From the NCBI GenBank assembly GCA_035632315.1, contig DASQGZ010000048.1, positions 1 through 64,000 of the forward strand: a stretch of 64,000 nt of DNA, read 5' to 3'. Origin of the DNA: JAFDZW01 sp035632315 (GTDB lineage Bacteria > Bacteroidota > Ignavibacteria > Palsa-1295). Every line of letters starts with the position of its first letter. The stretch's first letter is position 1. Positions 25,374 to 35,110 of the stretch are shown here, piece after piece. The translations under genes and the position numbers were made by a program. The notes below the pieces were generated by a model. That model was not told where the DNA came from, made no database searches, and was given only the letters and a program-made list of their open reading frames with translations.

Positions 25374-27503
25374 ATGAACGCAATTCATATCTCTAAAATC
25401 ATTCTTGGTTATCTTTGTGTGCTTGGTATTGGTGTCCTCGCATCAGTTCAAAGCGTCGTTGCTCAGGTTGAACCTGCCTGCGGCGGCGGGAAAGTATCCG
25501 TAAATACAAATAGCGGGACAGAATTTTTGCTTGTCTATATGGCAAATGAAAATGACGGACCTCAAGATCCTGATCCGCCGCCAAGCCCGACGAACTACCA
25601 AAAAATATATATGGCGTCGCTTGGCGATACTGCCACCGTTACGATCACGTGCAAAGCGACAGGATATAACAAGAGTGTTTTTCTCAATGCCAATGAAGGA
25701 AAGTCACTTCAACTAAATGCCGACCCGTCTCAATCGGTGCTGGTTGACTCGAAAGATGTGGCTGATGATAAAGTGGTGTATGTCCACTCCACGTCCAACA
25801 TTGTGTGCTACGGCATGAGCCATAAGCTCTACACCGCTGATGCATTTCTTGCGTTACCGAAAAACGTCGCAAAAACAGGATATATGGTAATGACATACAC
25901 CAATTCAACGAATAGCATTTTTCAACCATATCTTCATCCTGCCGAATTTGCCGTTGCTGCTTTCGACGACAACACTACCGTTACGATCACGACACCGGAA
26001 GCAACGGAAACAGTTATTCTGAATGCGCATCAATGCGTTCAGGTGCAATCGGATTACAACGCACGCCCCGACAGCGATCTTACAGGAAGCATTGTGATGA
26101 GTGACAAACCGGTAGTCGTCTATGGCGGTCATCGCCGCACAGATGTCCCGCATAACTATACATATTCCACATCAGGGGGCCCGAATTCGAGCCGCGACCA
26201 TGTTTCCGAAGCAATACCTCCGTTAACCGATTGGGGCAAAGCATTTATCGTACGCAACTTCCCGCCGCGAAATACCGGCGACCTGATGCGTGTGCTTTCT
26301 TCTGCAAATAACAATATCGTCACGATCGATGGCGTCCAATGGGGTGCTCCAATGAAAAACGGAGAATATCGCGATACACTGATCGCATATAGCGGCACTG
26401 CAGTAAATAATATTTTTGCCGTCCAAACTTCACAACCGTCGCTTGTCGGGATGTTCATGCATACGGCAAGTTCGCAAAGTGGTCTCGGCGATCCGTTTTT
26501 TGCTGTTGTTCCGCCGCTCGACCAAACATACAATGATTATACGTACTTCATCAGCGACGATTCAGCATACCACTCGAATTATTTGGTTGTAGCGACCGAA
26601 AAAAGCGGCGCCGGTGTGATCTCGATCGATAGCAAAACGCCTGCTCCGGCAGCAGCGTATATAAATGCAAAGGCTCCGTTAACAGTGACGATCGGCGGCA
26701 ATACATCCACGAAGTCGTATGCCGTCTCGGTCTTCGACCAATCACCCGGCATTCACCGGATTGTCAGCCCCAATCCGAATGAGAATGGATTTACGATATT
26801 AGCATACGGCATTGGAATTGTAGATTCTTACGGCTACACAGCCGGTGGTTTATTTAAGCCTCAGCGAGCATTTTGGCTCGACCCCGGTCCGGCGGGGCTC
26901 CCGGCACCAGGAAAACCGTTGGCACCGACATTCACCATCCGGAATATTTTAGGAAATGAAGATGTATGGCTCGATAGTCTGCGCATCACGTACTCATCGA
27001 ATCCTGAACATATTTCTGTTACAACCAAAAATATGCCGATGACCTATTTTGGCATTCTGCCGGTAGCGAATAAAAAACATATTACACTTGTACCTGCGAC
27101 AACACCAACACAACCGATCACGGGAACGGCGACAATTTATTATCATACCGGTTTTTGGACCGATCTTGAGCCGTTTATGTATGATTTTACGATCGAACCT
27201 GGTACTGCGGCTTCTGTAAAATCCAACGAATCAAGCGTATCATCCGTCTCCATCTACCCGAATCCAGTTACGGGCGATGCAACGACTCTCGAATTTTCGC
27301 TCGCAAAACCATCGCATACGACACTGAGGATATACGACGCACTCGGGAGGATGATCACCACTGTAGCGGATGCTGAGTTCAGCGTTGGTCCTCAGTCTGT
27401 TCGTATCGCTACTCGATTACTAACGGACGGCTCGTATTTCTATGAATTGTCCGCTCCTGATGCAGGCATTGCAGAGCGCGGGATATTCACAGTATTACAT
27501 TAA
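25374..27503 (+). CDS. secreted IgGFc-binding-domain-like protein with T9SS sorting domain (paralogue 2)
   Basis: A 709-residue close paralogue of the preceding protein with the same order: signal peptide (1-30, ending SVVAQ), IgGFc-binding-like domain (FLLVYMANEND, VCYGMSHK, DLTGSIVMSDKPVVVYGGHR, SSRDHVSEAIPP), Ig-like segment beginning FTIRNILGNEDVWLDS and T9SS sorting domain from YPNPVTGDATTLEFSL. The C-terminal 200 residues of the two are the most alike. A 176-bp gap separates them and holds no gene. The protein should be secreted through T9SS and anchored at the surface. Confidence 0.84.
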   Translation: MNAIHISKIILGYLCVLGIGVLASVQSVVAQVEPACGGGKVSVNTNSGTEFLLVYMANENDGPQDPDPPPSPTNYQKIYMASLGDTATVTITCKATGYNKSVFLNANEGKSLQLNADPSQSVLVDSKDVADDKVVYVHSTSNIVCYGMSHKLYTADAFLALPKNVAKTGYMVMTYTNSTNSIFQPYLHPAEFAVAAFDDNTTVTITTPEATETVILNAHQCVQVQSDYNARPDSDLTGSIVMSDKPVVVYGGHRRTDVPHNYTYSTSGGPNSSRDHVSEAIPPLTDWGKAFIVRNFPPRNTGDLMRVLSSANNNIVTIDGVQWGAPMKNGEYRDTLIAYSGTAVNNIFAVQTSQPSLVGMFMHTASSQSGLGDPFFAVVPPLDQTYNDYTYFISDDSAYHSNYLVVATEKSGAGVISIDSKTPAPAAAYINAKAPLTVTIGGNTSTKSYAVSVFDQSPGIHRIVSPNPNENGFTILAYGIGIVDSYGYTAGGLFKPQRAFWLDPGPAGLPAPGKPLAPTFTIRNILGNEDVWLDSLRITYSSNPEHISVTTKNMPMTYFGILPVANKKHITLVPATTPTQPITGTATIYYHTGFWTDLEPFMYDFTIEPGTAASVKSNESSVSSVSIYPNPVTGDATTLEFSLAKPSHTTLRIYDALGRMITTVADAEFSVGPQSVRIATRLLTDGSYFYELSAPDAGIAERGIFTVLH

Positions 27504-27511
27504 GAATGTTT

Positions 27512-27542
27512 GAGGGTATTATGCAATGAGCATAATGCCCTC
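27512..27542 (+). terminator. 13-bp hairpin after paralogue 2
   Basis: GAGGGTATTATGC (27512-27524) pairs with GCATAATGCCCTC (27530-27542) at 12 of 13 positions around a 5-base loop, starting eight bases after the stop codon. The T-rich follow-up is short (TGATTGTTTG), so it may be a partial terminator or an mRNA-stabilising 3' structure between two paralogues. Confidence 0.6.
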
Positions 27543-27569
27543 TGATTGTTTGTTCGAAAATATGAACTG

Positions 27570-30500
27570 ATGTCACTCCGGACAACTGGTCATATCTTAC
27601 TTCCCTACCCAGCCAACCGCAGTATTGCACTCGCGGTATTTCTATTTCTTACATATCTTTTTTCATACAAAGCGTCTGCACAAGGCTCCGGCTCGCGCGA
27701 AGAATACGGCAGCACGGTTTCTTACAGCTCTTTTGCGCCAACAAGTGCACGAACAGCAAAACAGGTACGATTTTTTTCAACCGCTAAAGCGGCATTGCCA
27801 CAAGGCGGTCTGCAGCCTGTATATAAAACATCCGGAAAAGATTTTTACCTTGCCTTCCCTTCCGCTGTCGGAACAGATATTGTCAGCGATCCTCCGTACA
27901 AACGGCTCTATATTTCTGCGAGATCTACAGCCCGAGGTTCGGTAAGTCTTGTTGGCGGAGGCTGGCAGCAATCGTACGTCACGAACCCGAATACCGTAAC
28001 AGAGATCGATCTCCCTGTATGGGCAGGTCTCGACCGAAATGAAACAGAGCAGATATATCAGCGGGTGTTTGAAGTTCAATCTGAGGATGAGATAGCCGTC
28101 TATGCTCTGTCGCATCATCATTATTCGACCGACGGATTTCTCATCCTTCCGGTCGAGGCGCTTGGAACGATGCACACTATCGCAAGTGCACGTAACGCAT
28201 TATTCTATCTTGGCGGCAGAGTTCTTCCGCTGAATCAATTCACGTTCGATACGGTACCGCGAAGCGAGTTTCTCATTGTCGGCACGAACGATAATACGAC
28301 CGTCACCGTCACGCCTTCTGCAAACTCATGGGGTGGAAAGTTTTTGCAGGGAAAAGATTATACGTTCACGCTCAATCGCGGCGAAACGATCGAGATCGCT
28401 GCTCACGATACTGCCGCTACTGGGTTGATCTACAATACACTATATTGGATCGGCAAATTACTGACGACCGATTGCGATCTGACAGGCTCGATCGTATCTT
28501 CCGACAAGCCGATCGCTGTTTTCAGCGGCCATGAGCGGGCGTCAATTCCGGACTCACTTGAATTTGCATGGGCAGGTCACCCGTCAGTCTCACGTGATCA
28601 TATCATTGACCAGATGCCGCCTGCAGAAAACTGGGGAAAGACATTTGCGTTTATTCCTTCGTCACTCGGAACGCATAAGAGCCGGGCGGCAGCGGGTGAT
28701 GTTGTTCGCGTTATCGCGGGATATGATCTTACGGATGTGTCGGTTAACGGATCACTTGTAGCGAGTCTTGCACGAGGGAAGTTCTTGCAACTGACGCTGA
28801 ACAAGGCGTCGCTTATTACGACTTCGCAGCCTGCGCTTGTGGTAAAATATTTGCAAACCGCTAATGAGCCGGATACTCTCGGAGATCCGGATATGACCGT
28901 CCTGCCTCCGATAGAAAATATGAGCACGTTCTATACGCTCCCGACTCTCAGTGGCAACGGCTCGTTCACCGAGCATTACATTTCTATCATTTGCGATTCT
29001 TCGGCGCTCACAACGACGCTGCTTAACGGCATCCCGTTAGACCAGTCAAAACTGTTTCCTTTGGCCGGTACAAAATTTTATTATACTGTATTGCAAGTAA
29101 ATCCCGGCACACAGCGAGTTGAAAGCCCGTTGCCATGTTACGCCGAGGTATATGGTTACGGATACTTCGATTCATACTCCTTCTCGGGAGGCGGCAGCTT
29201 TGACTATATTCACGGACTCAGTGCGATCGACCTTGATTTCGGTCGCGTACAAGTCGGCTCTAAACATGATTCGAATAGCTATATCATTGCGTCGAACGGC
29301 GGTGCGTCTCATAACGAAAATTCTGAGATATACCATTACTCATGGGAAAGCGGAGATACCACAGCGTTTGCCATACTCGATACGATCAGATTGACAACAC
29401 CGCTTGCGCCCGGAAAAAAACTGCCTGTCTTTTTCCGTTTTACACCGCCATATAATGGATCGTATCACGCCATTCTTCGTGTCTGGAGCAATAATCACGA
29501 GCCGGTATTTATCAATGTCTATGGGCAAGCGGCACAAGGCCAACTAAAACTTTCTGTTACTTCGATCGACTTCGCGCATGTTCGTATCGGACTTACCCCG
29601 GTGTTACCATTTACAATCTCGAACATCGGCGGCTCTGCGCTGACGATCTTCAATCCAGATCTTGCACCATATTGGACAGGTACAGCTTTCTCGATGACAA
29701 AAGTTATATCTGCCAAACAAACGAACGTTCTTGACGTAGGCGAAAATGTCACAATCCCTGTAACGTTCACGCCAACTGCTCATCAAGAATATTCTTTGAA
29801 GCTGCCGATCAATAGTGACGGCGGTTCGGATACTGTGCTCATTCTCGGACGTGGAGTCGATTATAACATTCCAACAACACTGACGAACTTCGGTACACTT
29901 CGTATTCGTCCGGCATCGTACTGGCAGAAAGATACCATGAGCGGCTGGCAGCTCATTCAAGTCAAGAATACAGGTGATGATACGACATCGATATTATCGG
30001 TCTCACTTTCTCCAATCCCTTCAGACAACACCAGCAATCTCAGCGATTGGGAGTTATATGCCGATTCCTTGCCTTCAGCCGTTCGTAACCCTTGGTTTCT
30101 CGATACTGTGCTAAGCAGTAAAAATCGGAATATCAGATACTACCGTGTAAGGTTTACGCCGCAGTTGAATCCTTTGGATACGGGTATTCGAACAATGCTC
30201 GTCAAGATCCAAGCGCCGGGAGTCGGATCCGGGGTCATCAGGTCATATTATGATACACTCACAGGCATCGGTGCAGAGCCGTATGTGATCGCAACACCAC
30301 AAATTATTGATTTTGGCACGTACTCAAATCCGACACAGAATCTTGATACGAAATTCGACACACTCATTAATATCGGTTCCTTCGACGGGACGATCGATTC
30401 GCTCAGGCATAACGACACGGCATTTTTCGTCGTGACATCACAAACTCTTCCTCTGCCGGATAATACGCCGATCGCAAAGCAGCAGCAGGTCCACTTGCAG

Positions 30501-31739
30501 GTCGATTTCAAAATAAAACAGGTCGGAGATTTTTACGATACTATTTATGCGTATAACGATTCGCGTTCCGAGCCGGTAATATTAATCCGAGCAAAGGTGA
30601 GAACCGGCATTGACACATTACCACAAATTTCACTTGGGACGATCTCGAACTGTACACCGATCGATACGATGCTCAGAATTCATAATTCGACCCGTGTGAA
30701 GATCGAGATCGACAGCGTCTTGTTATCCGGCGATTCAGGTGGCTTTACACTTCCTGATCGAATCATTCTGCCGATCTACATCGATGCAGATAGTGAGTTC
30801 GATCTTCATGTTCGTTATATTTTCCCCATCGATTCGCTCAACGGCATTCAGAAAGCATTTATTATTTTGAAAATACCCGCTGTCATCGGCACACAATCGA
30901 TCGGGTATGTGTATGACACCGCATATCTTACGATCACACGAAAAGTAAATCAGCTCGATCTTGTTACCCAGCCGCCTGCATATAACCCGAGCGCAGGTGA
31001 CGCTCCATTCCGGCTGCCCGTCTATTTGCATGGCTCGAGGCTCGGATACGGAGAACTTGATTTCGATACGGTCAAAATTCAATTTTCGAACGACCTCATC
31101 GCACCGATCGGGATAGATCGCACCGGTTCGCTGACCGAGATCGGTGCAACTGTCCCTGTACAGCCGAATTTTACATGGGATCCGATAACCCGAATATTCT
31201 GCATCCCGATGTACAACGTCGGCATTTCGCAGAATGCAAGCTCGAATGATCTGTTGTTTACGGTGCTTTGTCAAGCATATCTGACACCCGATACAACGGT
31301 AGGTGCATCTGTCGCTTTCGGCTATTACGATAAGCCCTGTGCATTTCGCGTAGCCCCATATTCCGAAGAATTCACGTATGCAGACGAGTGCGGTAACCGA
31401 ACGATCAGAGATTTGCTCTTAGGCACGAAACCATCGATCGTTATATCCGAACCCTATCCGAATCCTGTCGAAAATGGGTCGGACGGCGTGTCTATCGGCT
31501 ACGTAAGCCCGATGGAATATATTATGAATTGGCAGGTGGCCGATGCACAGGGGAAGACAACAATGAGTCAAAGCGGTATCCATATTAAACAGGGACAAGG
31601 GGTTTTAACGATTCCCCCGGCTGCATATCAAGCCAGTGGGACGTATTATGTTACAATATCTGTAGTTGACGCCTCATACTCGAATACTTCTCTGAAGGTG
31701 CAAAAAAGCATCACCACGAAATTTTCTGTGATAAAGTAA
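27570..31739 (+). CDS. giant secreted IgGFc-binding-domain-like protein with anchor repeats and T9SS sorting domain (paralogue 3)
   Basis: A 1389-residue exported protein. I start at ATG 27570 rather than the TTG at 27546. A hydrophobic signal segment (about 20-38, ending SYKASAQ) precedes the IgGFc-binding-like domain (about 95-540), seen in FYLAFPSAVG, YALSHHHYSTDGF, DLTGSIVSSDKPIAVFSGHE and SRDHIIDQMPP. Several HYDIN/ASPM-like choice-of-anchor repeats follow: LDFGRVQVGS, IDFAHVRIGL and IDFGTYSNP. A cohesin-like region lies at about 1135-1290, then the sorting domain from PYPNPVENG. It resembles paralogues 1 and 2 only in the first third and has been extended by repeat modules. Function inferred as surface display or adhesion. 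Confidence 0.8.
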   Translation: MSLRTTGHILLPYPANRSIALAVFLFLTYLFSYKASAQGSGSREEYGSTVSYSSFAPTSARTAKQVRFFSTAKAALPQGGLQPVYKTSGKDFYLAFPSAVGTDIVSDPPYKRLYISARSTARGSVSLVGGGWQQSYVTNPNTVTEIDLPVWAGLDRNETEQIYQRVFEVQSEDEIAVYALSHHHYSTDGFLILPVEALGTMHTIASARNALFYLGGRVLPLNQFTFDTVPRSEFLIVGTNDNTTVTVTPSANSWGGKFLQGKDYTFTLNRGETIEIAAHDTAATGLIYNTLYWIGKLLTTDCDLTGSIVSSDKPIAVFSGHERASIPDSLEFAWAGHPSVSRDHIIDQMPPAENWGKTFAFIPSSLGTHKSRAAAGDVVRVIAGYDLTDVSVNGSLVASLARGKFLQLTLNKASLITTSQPALVVKYLQTANEPDTLGDPDMTVLPPIENMSTFYTLPTLSGNGSFTEHYISIICDSSALTTTLLNGIPLDQSKLFPLAGTKFYYTVLQVNPGTQRVESPLPCYAEVYGYGYFDSYSFSGGGSFDYIHGLSAIDLDFGRVQVGSKHDSNSYIIASNGGASHNENSEIYHYSWESGDTTAFAILDTIRLTTPLAPGKKLPVFFRFTPPYNGSYHAILRVWSNNHEPVFINVYGQAAQGQLKLSVTSIDFAHVRIGLTPVLPFTISNIGGSALTIFNPDLAPYWTGTAFSMTKVISAKQTNVLDVGENVTIPVTFTPTAHQEYSLKLPINSDGGSDTVLILGRGVDYNIPTTLTNFGTLRIRPASYWQKDTMSGWQLIQVKNTGDDTTSILSVSLSPIPSDNTSNLSDWELYADSLPSAVRNPWFLDTVLSSKNRNIRYYRVRFTPQLNPLDTGIRTMLVKIQAPGVGSGVIRSYYDTLTGIGAEPYVIATPQIIDFGTYSNPTQNLDTKFDTLINIGSFDGTIDSLRHNDTAFFVVTSQTLPLPDNTPIAKQQQVHLQVDFKIKQVGDFYDTIYAYNDSRSEPVILIRAKVRTGIDTLPQISLGTISNCTPIDTMLRIHNSTRVKIEIDSVLLSGDSGGFTLPDRIILPIYIDADSEFDLHVRYIFPIDSLNGIQKAFIILKIPAVIGTQSIGYVYDTAYLTITRKVNQLDLVTQPPAYNPSAGDAPFRLPVYLHGSRLGYGELDFDTVKIQFSNDLIAPIGIDRTGSLTEIGATVPVQPNFTWDPITRIFCIPMYNVGISQNASSNDLLFTVLCQAYLTPDTTVGASVAFGYYDKPCAFRVAPYSEEFTYADECGNRTIRDLLLGTKPSIVISEPYPNPVENGSDGVSIGYVSPMEYIMNWQVADAQGKTTMSQSGIHIKQGQGVLTIPPAAYQASGTYYVTISVVDASYSNTSLKVQKSITTKFSVIK

Positions 31740-31858
31740 GAAACGTTTCCCAACTTCGGGTGTCTATTAATACGGAGTTGTGACAATTTTTTTACAAAAG
31801 TCTGTGTAACTTACTCCGTCGGTAGCTGTTTTTATCATGTAATCATACACACCATAAC

Positions 31859-34800
31859 ATGCGTGCCCCCAAACTCGCTTTGTTTCTTCTGACTGCACTC
31901 TTCGCCGGCGTGTCCTTCCCGTACGGCGCTCTTGCTCAAGCGTTCAAAGATAATACCGGTAAAGAATTCTACGTTGCGTTCGGCGAAAACCAGGGCGGCG
32001 GCGAAGATGATAATCTGATGCAGCTCTATCTTACGAGCAAGACGAATACAAAAGCTCATATCGAAGTTACTGCTCTCGGTTTTACTGATGATGTTACAAT
32101 AACCCCAGGTCAGATCACGACAATAGACTTGCCAAGTGGAAAATCCGGACAAACAGTTGAAATTTCTTCTCAACGTGGTCAGGAAGAGACTCTCCTACAT
32201 GGGATGTCCGTTCATATAACCGCTGACGATAAGATCACTGTGTACGGAATGAACCATAAGACCTATTCGACAGACGCATTTCTTGCATTCCCGGTTGATG
32301 TCGTCGGAACGGAATATTTAACAATGAACTATCCGAGCAATTCGAGCGCTTACCCCTTCGATCAACAGGTGCCCGGTGAATTTTGGGTCGTCGCGGTCAA
32401 CGATTCCACAAATGTTACCATTACACCGAAAGCACAAACGATGAAGGGCGTTGCGGCAGGTTCGCCGATCCAACTGTTGATGAATAAGGGTGATGTCTAT
32501 CTCGTCGAGGGTGTCTCAAATGATCCGAAGAACGATCTTACCGGTTCGCTGATCGAATCGGATGAGCCGGTCGCACTTTTTTCCGGACACGTACGGGCAA
32601 CGATACCCGAAAACGCCGTGAACCTGTCGCGAGGTGGCTCCATGGCAGGAAGCCGAAATCATCTTGTTGAGCAGTTACCACCCGTCAGCGCTTGGGGTGA
32701 TTCTGTACTGATTATCCGTTATCAGGCAACCGACCTTCCTGATCTTGTGCGTGTAATCGCTGCAGAGGACGACGATACGATCAAAGTCAATGGCATTGTT
32801 TCAAAAGTGCTACAGCGCGGTGATTTTTATGAGATCACCCAACTGCTCAACCCTGTTTCGATTCAAGGCTCTGCGCCAATTATGGTCGGCCAGTATATGC
32901 ACACCAGTAAGAACTCGGTTTTCGATCCCCCGGGCGGCGTAGAAACCTTCGGCGATCCTGCTCTTGCGATTGCGTATCCGGTCGAGCAGTTTGCGCAATC
33001 ATATACATTCATTTGCGTTGTCGATCAAGGATTCACGAAAGAGTTTGTGAATGTTATCACAAGCTCGCAAGGCATCAATAGCATTACGCTCGACGGACAA
33101 CTTGTTCCTTCAAGCAGATTTTCCCCGTTCCCTGGCACGAATTTTTTCTATGCACAACTAAGTCTTGACGATGCATCACTTACCAGCTTGCCGGCTCAGG
33201 GCACTCATAACATTACCGGAACACAGCCATTCGGAATTACCGCTTATGCATTAGGGCCTGCAGACGGGTACGCATACGTCGGCGGCACCGGAATGAAGAC
33301 GATCACGCCGTTCAAAACAGTCGGGCTTATCATTGATTTCGGCGATCGGCTCCTTACTCAGCCAGCAGGGGGAGGGATTTATAATGATCAATTTGATAGC
33401 ATCGTCAGCTTGCAAAATATTTCAAGCGATCCGCTTGTGATCGACGGATTTGACACGAGGGCTGGTGATGCAGGAGATTTTACTGTTTCTGTCCCAAAGC
33501 CAACTGACTTCCCGATCACGCTTGCAGCCGGGGCGTCAATGAACATTACGATATCATTCACTCCTAAGCAAGCATATATTCGGCGTCACACGACATTGCT
33601 GTCGAAAACCGAACATTTACATGCATACGTTGTCGATGTATATGGCCGTGGTATCTTGGATAATACTCAAATATATTCGGATTCCACAGCGAAACGACAT
33701 GTCGATACACTCGATTTTGGTATATTCCAAAACATTGATCCGCCGAAGGATTCCGATGTGTTCATTGCGAACAAAGGCGAGCAAAGCGTGAATATTTTAT
33801 CAGGCACGATCTCAGGGGTCAATGCAACAGATTTTACGATCAGACAGATGGACACGTCAGGGGTCCCGGTTATTTTCCCGTTTATGCTTCCGATCGGAAA
33901 AATGACTGCACGAACGACTCTCACATTTACGCCGAATCCCGGAATGACAAATGGATTGTATCAAGCGCTGTTGAGCGTCGTACCTTCATCCGGAGTTTCA
34001 CGCGATGTCGTATTGCTTGCACATATTTTCACGATCCATCCCGAAACGATCACGAGCATTGCATTCGATTCGATGCTCCTCTGCACCGAGCAAGATCAGA
34101 CAATGACAGTGAATAATCCGAACGATTTCGATGTGAATATTACAACCGTCAGTCTTGGCGGTGCGAATCCGGAGCAGTTCCAGATCATTGGCAGCACACC
34201 GATCACGATCCCGGCACATAGCTCGGTACAAGTCCGTATTCGGTGTTCGCCATCAGCTCCGGGATCATACAGCGCATCGGTGACGATCAACTGTGATATA
34301 CCAAAAGGATTTTCACAAACGCAAACATTTTCTGTCGTGACCTCACAGCTCTCATCGAGTTTCTGGGCTCCGAGTAATATCCACATGGTCGCAAATCAGG
34401 ATGTGTTGTATCCGATCTTTGCAGAATCTCCAATGCAGCTCTTCGGCTCGCCAAGCTTTACTTTGACGCTGAGTTACGATCCGACTCATATTGAGGATAT
34501 CGATTATTTGACCGACCGTACACATACCACAAAGGATGCATTTACTGTCGTCGGCGATACTGCCGGCTACCGGGAGTATCATTGTTATACGCTCGATAAT
34601 AGTGTTATTTCAGGTGGTATGCCAAACGACAGCATCCCGATCATTTATATTAAATTTCATACTCACTTAAATCCGGGAGAGGATCCGCTGACGACCTCAC
34701 AGAATATCGCGATCAATTACACGGTGACCTTCGACCGCGGACCGCTGCCTGCGGCGTGCATTTTGCAAGTCAACCCGCCGGGTCTCGTCTCGATGGATTC

Positions 34801-35110
34801 CACCTGCAGCACCGTCGGATTGTACCTGAACGTGTACGACCCGACACAAGCGGATATTGCGTTCATCAATCCGAATCCGATCACGAATGCATCGACAACA
34901 CTGACCTATTTTGTGCCAACCGAAAGCCCGACACGGCTTGACATTATCGATGAGCGTGGCAACGTGATCAATACGCTCGTCAGTACGACACAAAAACCCG
35001 GTGAATTTCAAGCTCGGTGGAATGTCTCCGATATTCCTGCCGGTCTGTACCTTGTTCGCTTGCAAACTGCCGGCCAAATGAAATCACGCCAAGCACTGGT
35101 CGTGCATTGA
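31859..35110 (+). CDS. secreted IgGFc-binding-domain-like protein with anchor repeats and T9SS sorting domain (paralogue 4)
   Basis: A 1083-residue protein with a clear signal peptide (MRAPKLALFLLTALFAGVSF..., cleaved near ALAQA, residue 27). The IgGFc-binding-like domain covers about 30-475: EFYVAFGENQGG, VYGMNHKTYSTDAFL, DLTGSLIESDEPVALFSGH and SRNHLVEQLPP. Choice-of-anchor repeats (LIIDFGDRLL, LDFGIFQNI) and a cohesin-like region (about 840-985) follow. The end INPNPITNASTTLTYF ... PAGLYLVRLQTAG is a FlgD/T9SS-type sorting domain. The stop overlaps the comEC start (ATTGA), so the two may be co-translated, an unexpected pairing with a DNA-uptake gene. Confidence 0.83.
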   Translation: MRAPKLALFLLTALFAGVSFPYGALAQAFKDNTGKEFYVAFGENQGGGEDDNLMQLYLTSKTNTKAHIEVTALGFTDDVTITPGQITTIDLPSGKSGQTVEISSQRGQEETLLHGMSVHITADDKITVYGMNHKTYSTDAFLAFPVDVVGTEYLTMNYPSNSSAYPFDQQVPGEFWVVAVNDSTNVTITPKAQTMKGVAAGSPIQLLMNKGDVYLVEGVSNDPKNDLTGSLIESDEPVALFSGHVRATIPENAVNLSRGGSMAGSRNHLVEQLPPVSAWGDSVLIIRYQATDLPDLVRVIAAEDDDTIKVNGIVSKVLQRGDFYEITQLLNPVSIQGSAPIMVGQYMHTSKNSVFDPPGGVETFGDPALAIAYPVEQFAQSYTFICVVDQGFTKEFVNVITSSQGINSITLDGQLVPSSRFSPFPGTNFFYAQLSLDDASLTSLPAQGTHNITGTQPFGITAYALGPADGYAYVGGTGMKTITPFKTVGLIIDFGDRLLTQPAGGGIYNDQFDSIVSLQNISSDPLVIDGFDTRAGDAGDFTVSVPKPTDFPITLAAGASMNITISFTPKQAYIRRHTTLLSKTEHLHAYVVDVYGRGILDNTQIYSDSTAKRHVDTLDFGIFQNIDPPKDSDVFIANKGEQSVNILSGTISGVNATDFTIRQMDTSGVPVIFPFMLPIGKMTARTTLTFTPNPGMTNGLYQALLSVVPSSGVSRDVVLLAHIFTIHPETITSIAFDSMLLCTEQDQTMTVNNPNDFDVNITTVSLGGANPEQFQIIGSTPITIPAHSSVQVRIRCSPSAPGSYSASVTINCDIPKGFSQTQTFSVVTSQLSSSFWAPSNIHMVANQDVLYPIFAESPMQLFGSPSFTLTLSYDPTHIEDIDYLTDRTHTTKDAFTVVGDTAGYREYHCYTLDNSVISGGMPNDSIPIIYIKFHTHLNPGEDPLTTSQNIAINYTVTFDRGPLPAACILQVNPPGLVSMDSTCSTVGLYLNVYDPTQADIAFINPNPITNASTTLTYFVPTESPTRLDIIDERGNVINTLVSTTQKPGEFQARWNVSDIPAGLYLVRLQTAGQMKSRQALVVH

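Noticed and set aside
31772..31819. 7-bp inverted repeat ACGGAGT/ACTCCGT between paralogues 3 and 4
   Set aside because: The stem is short with a 34-base loop and no T-run, so it is not called as a terminator.
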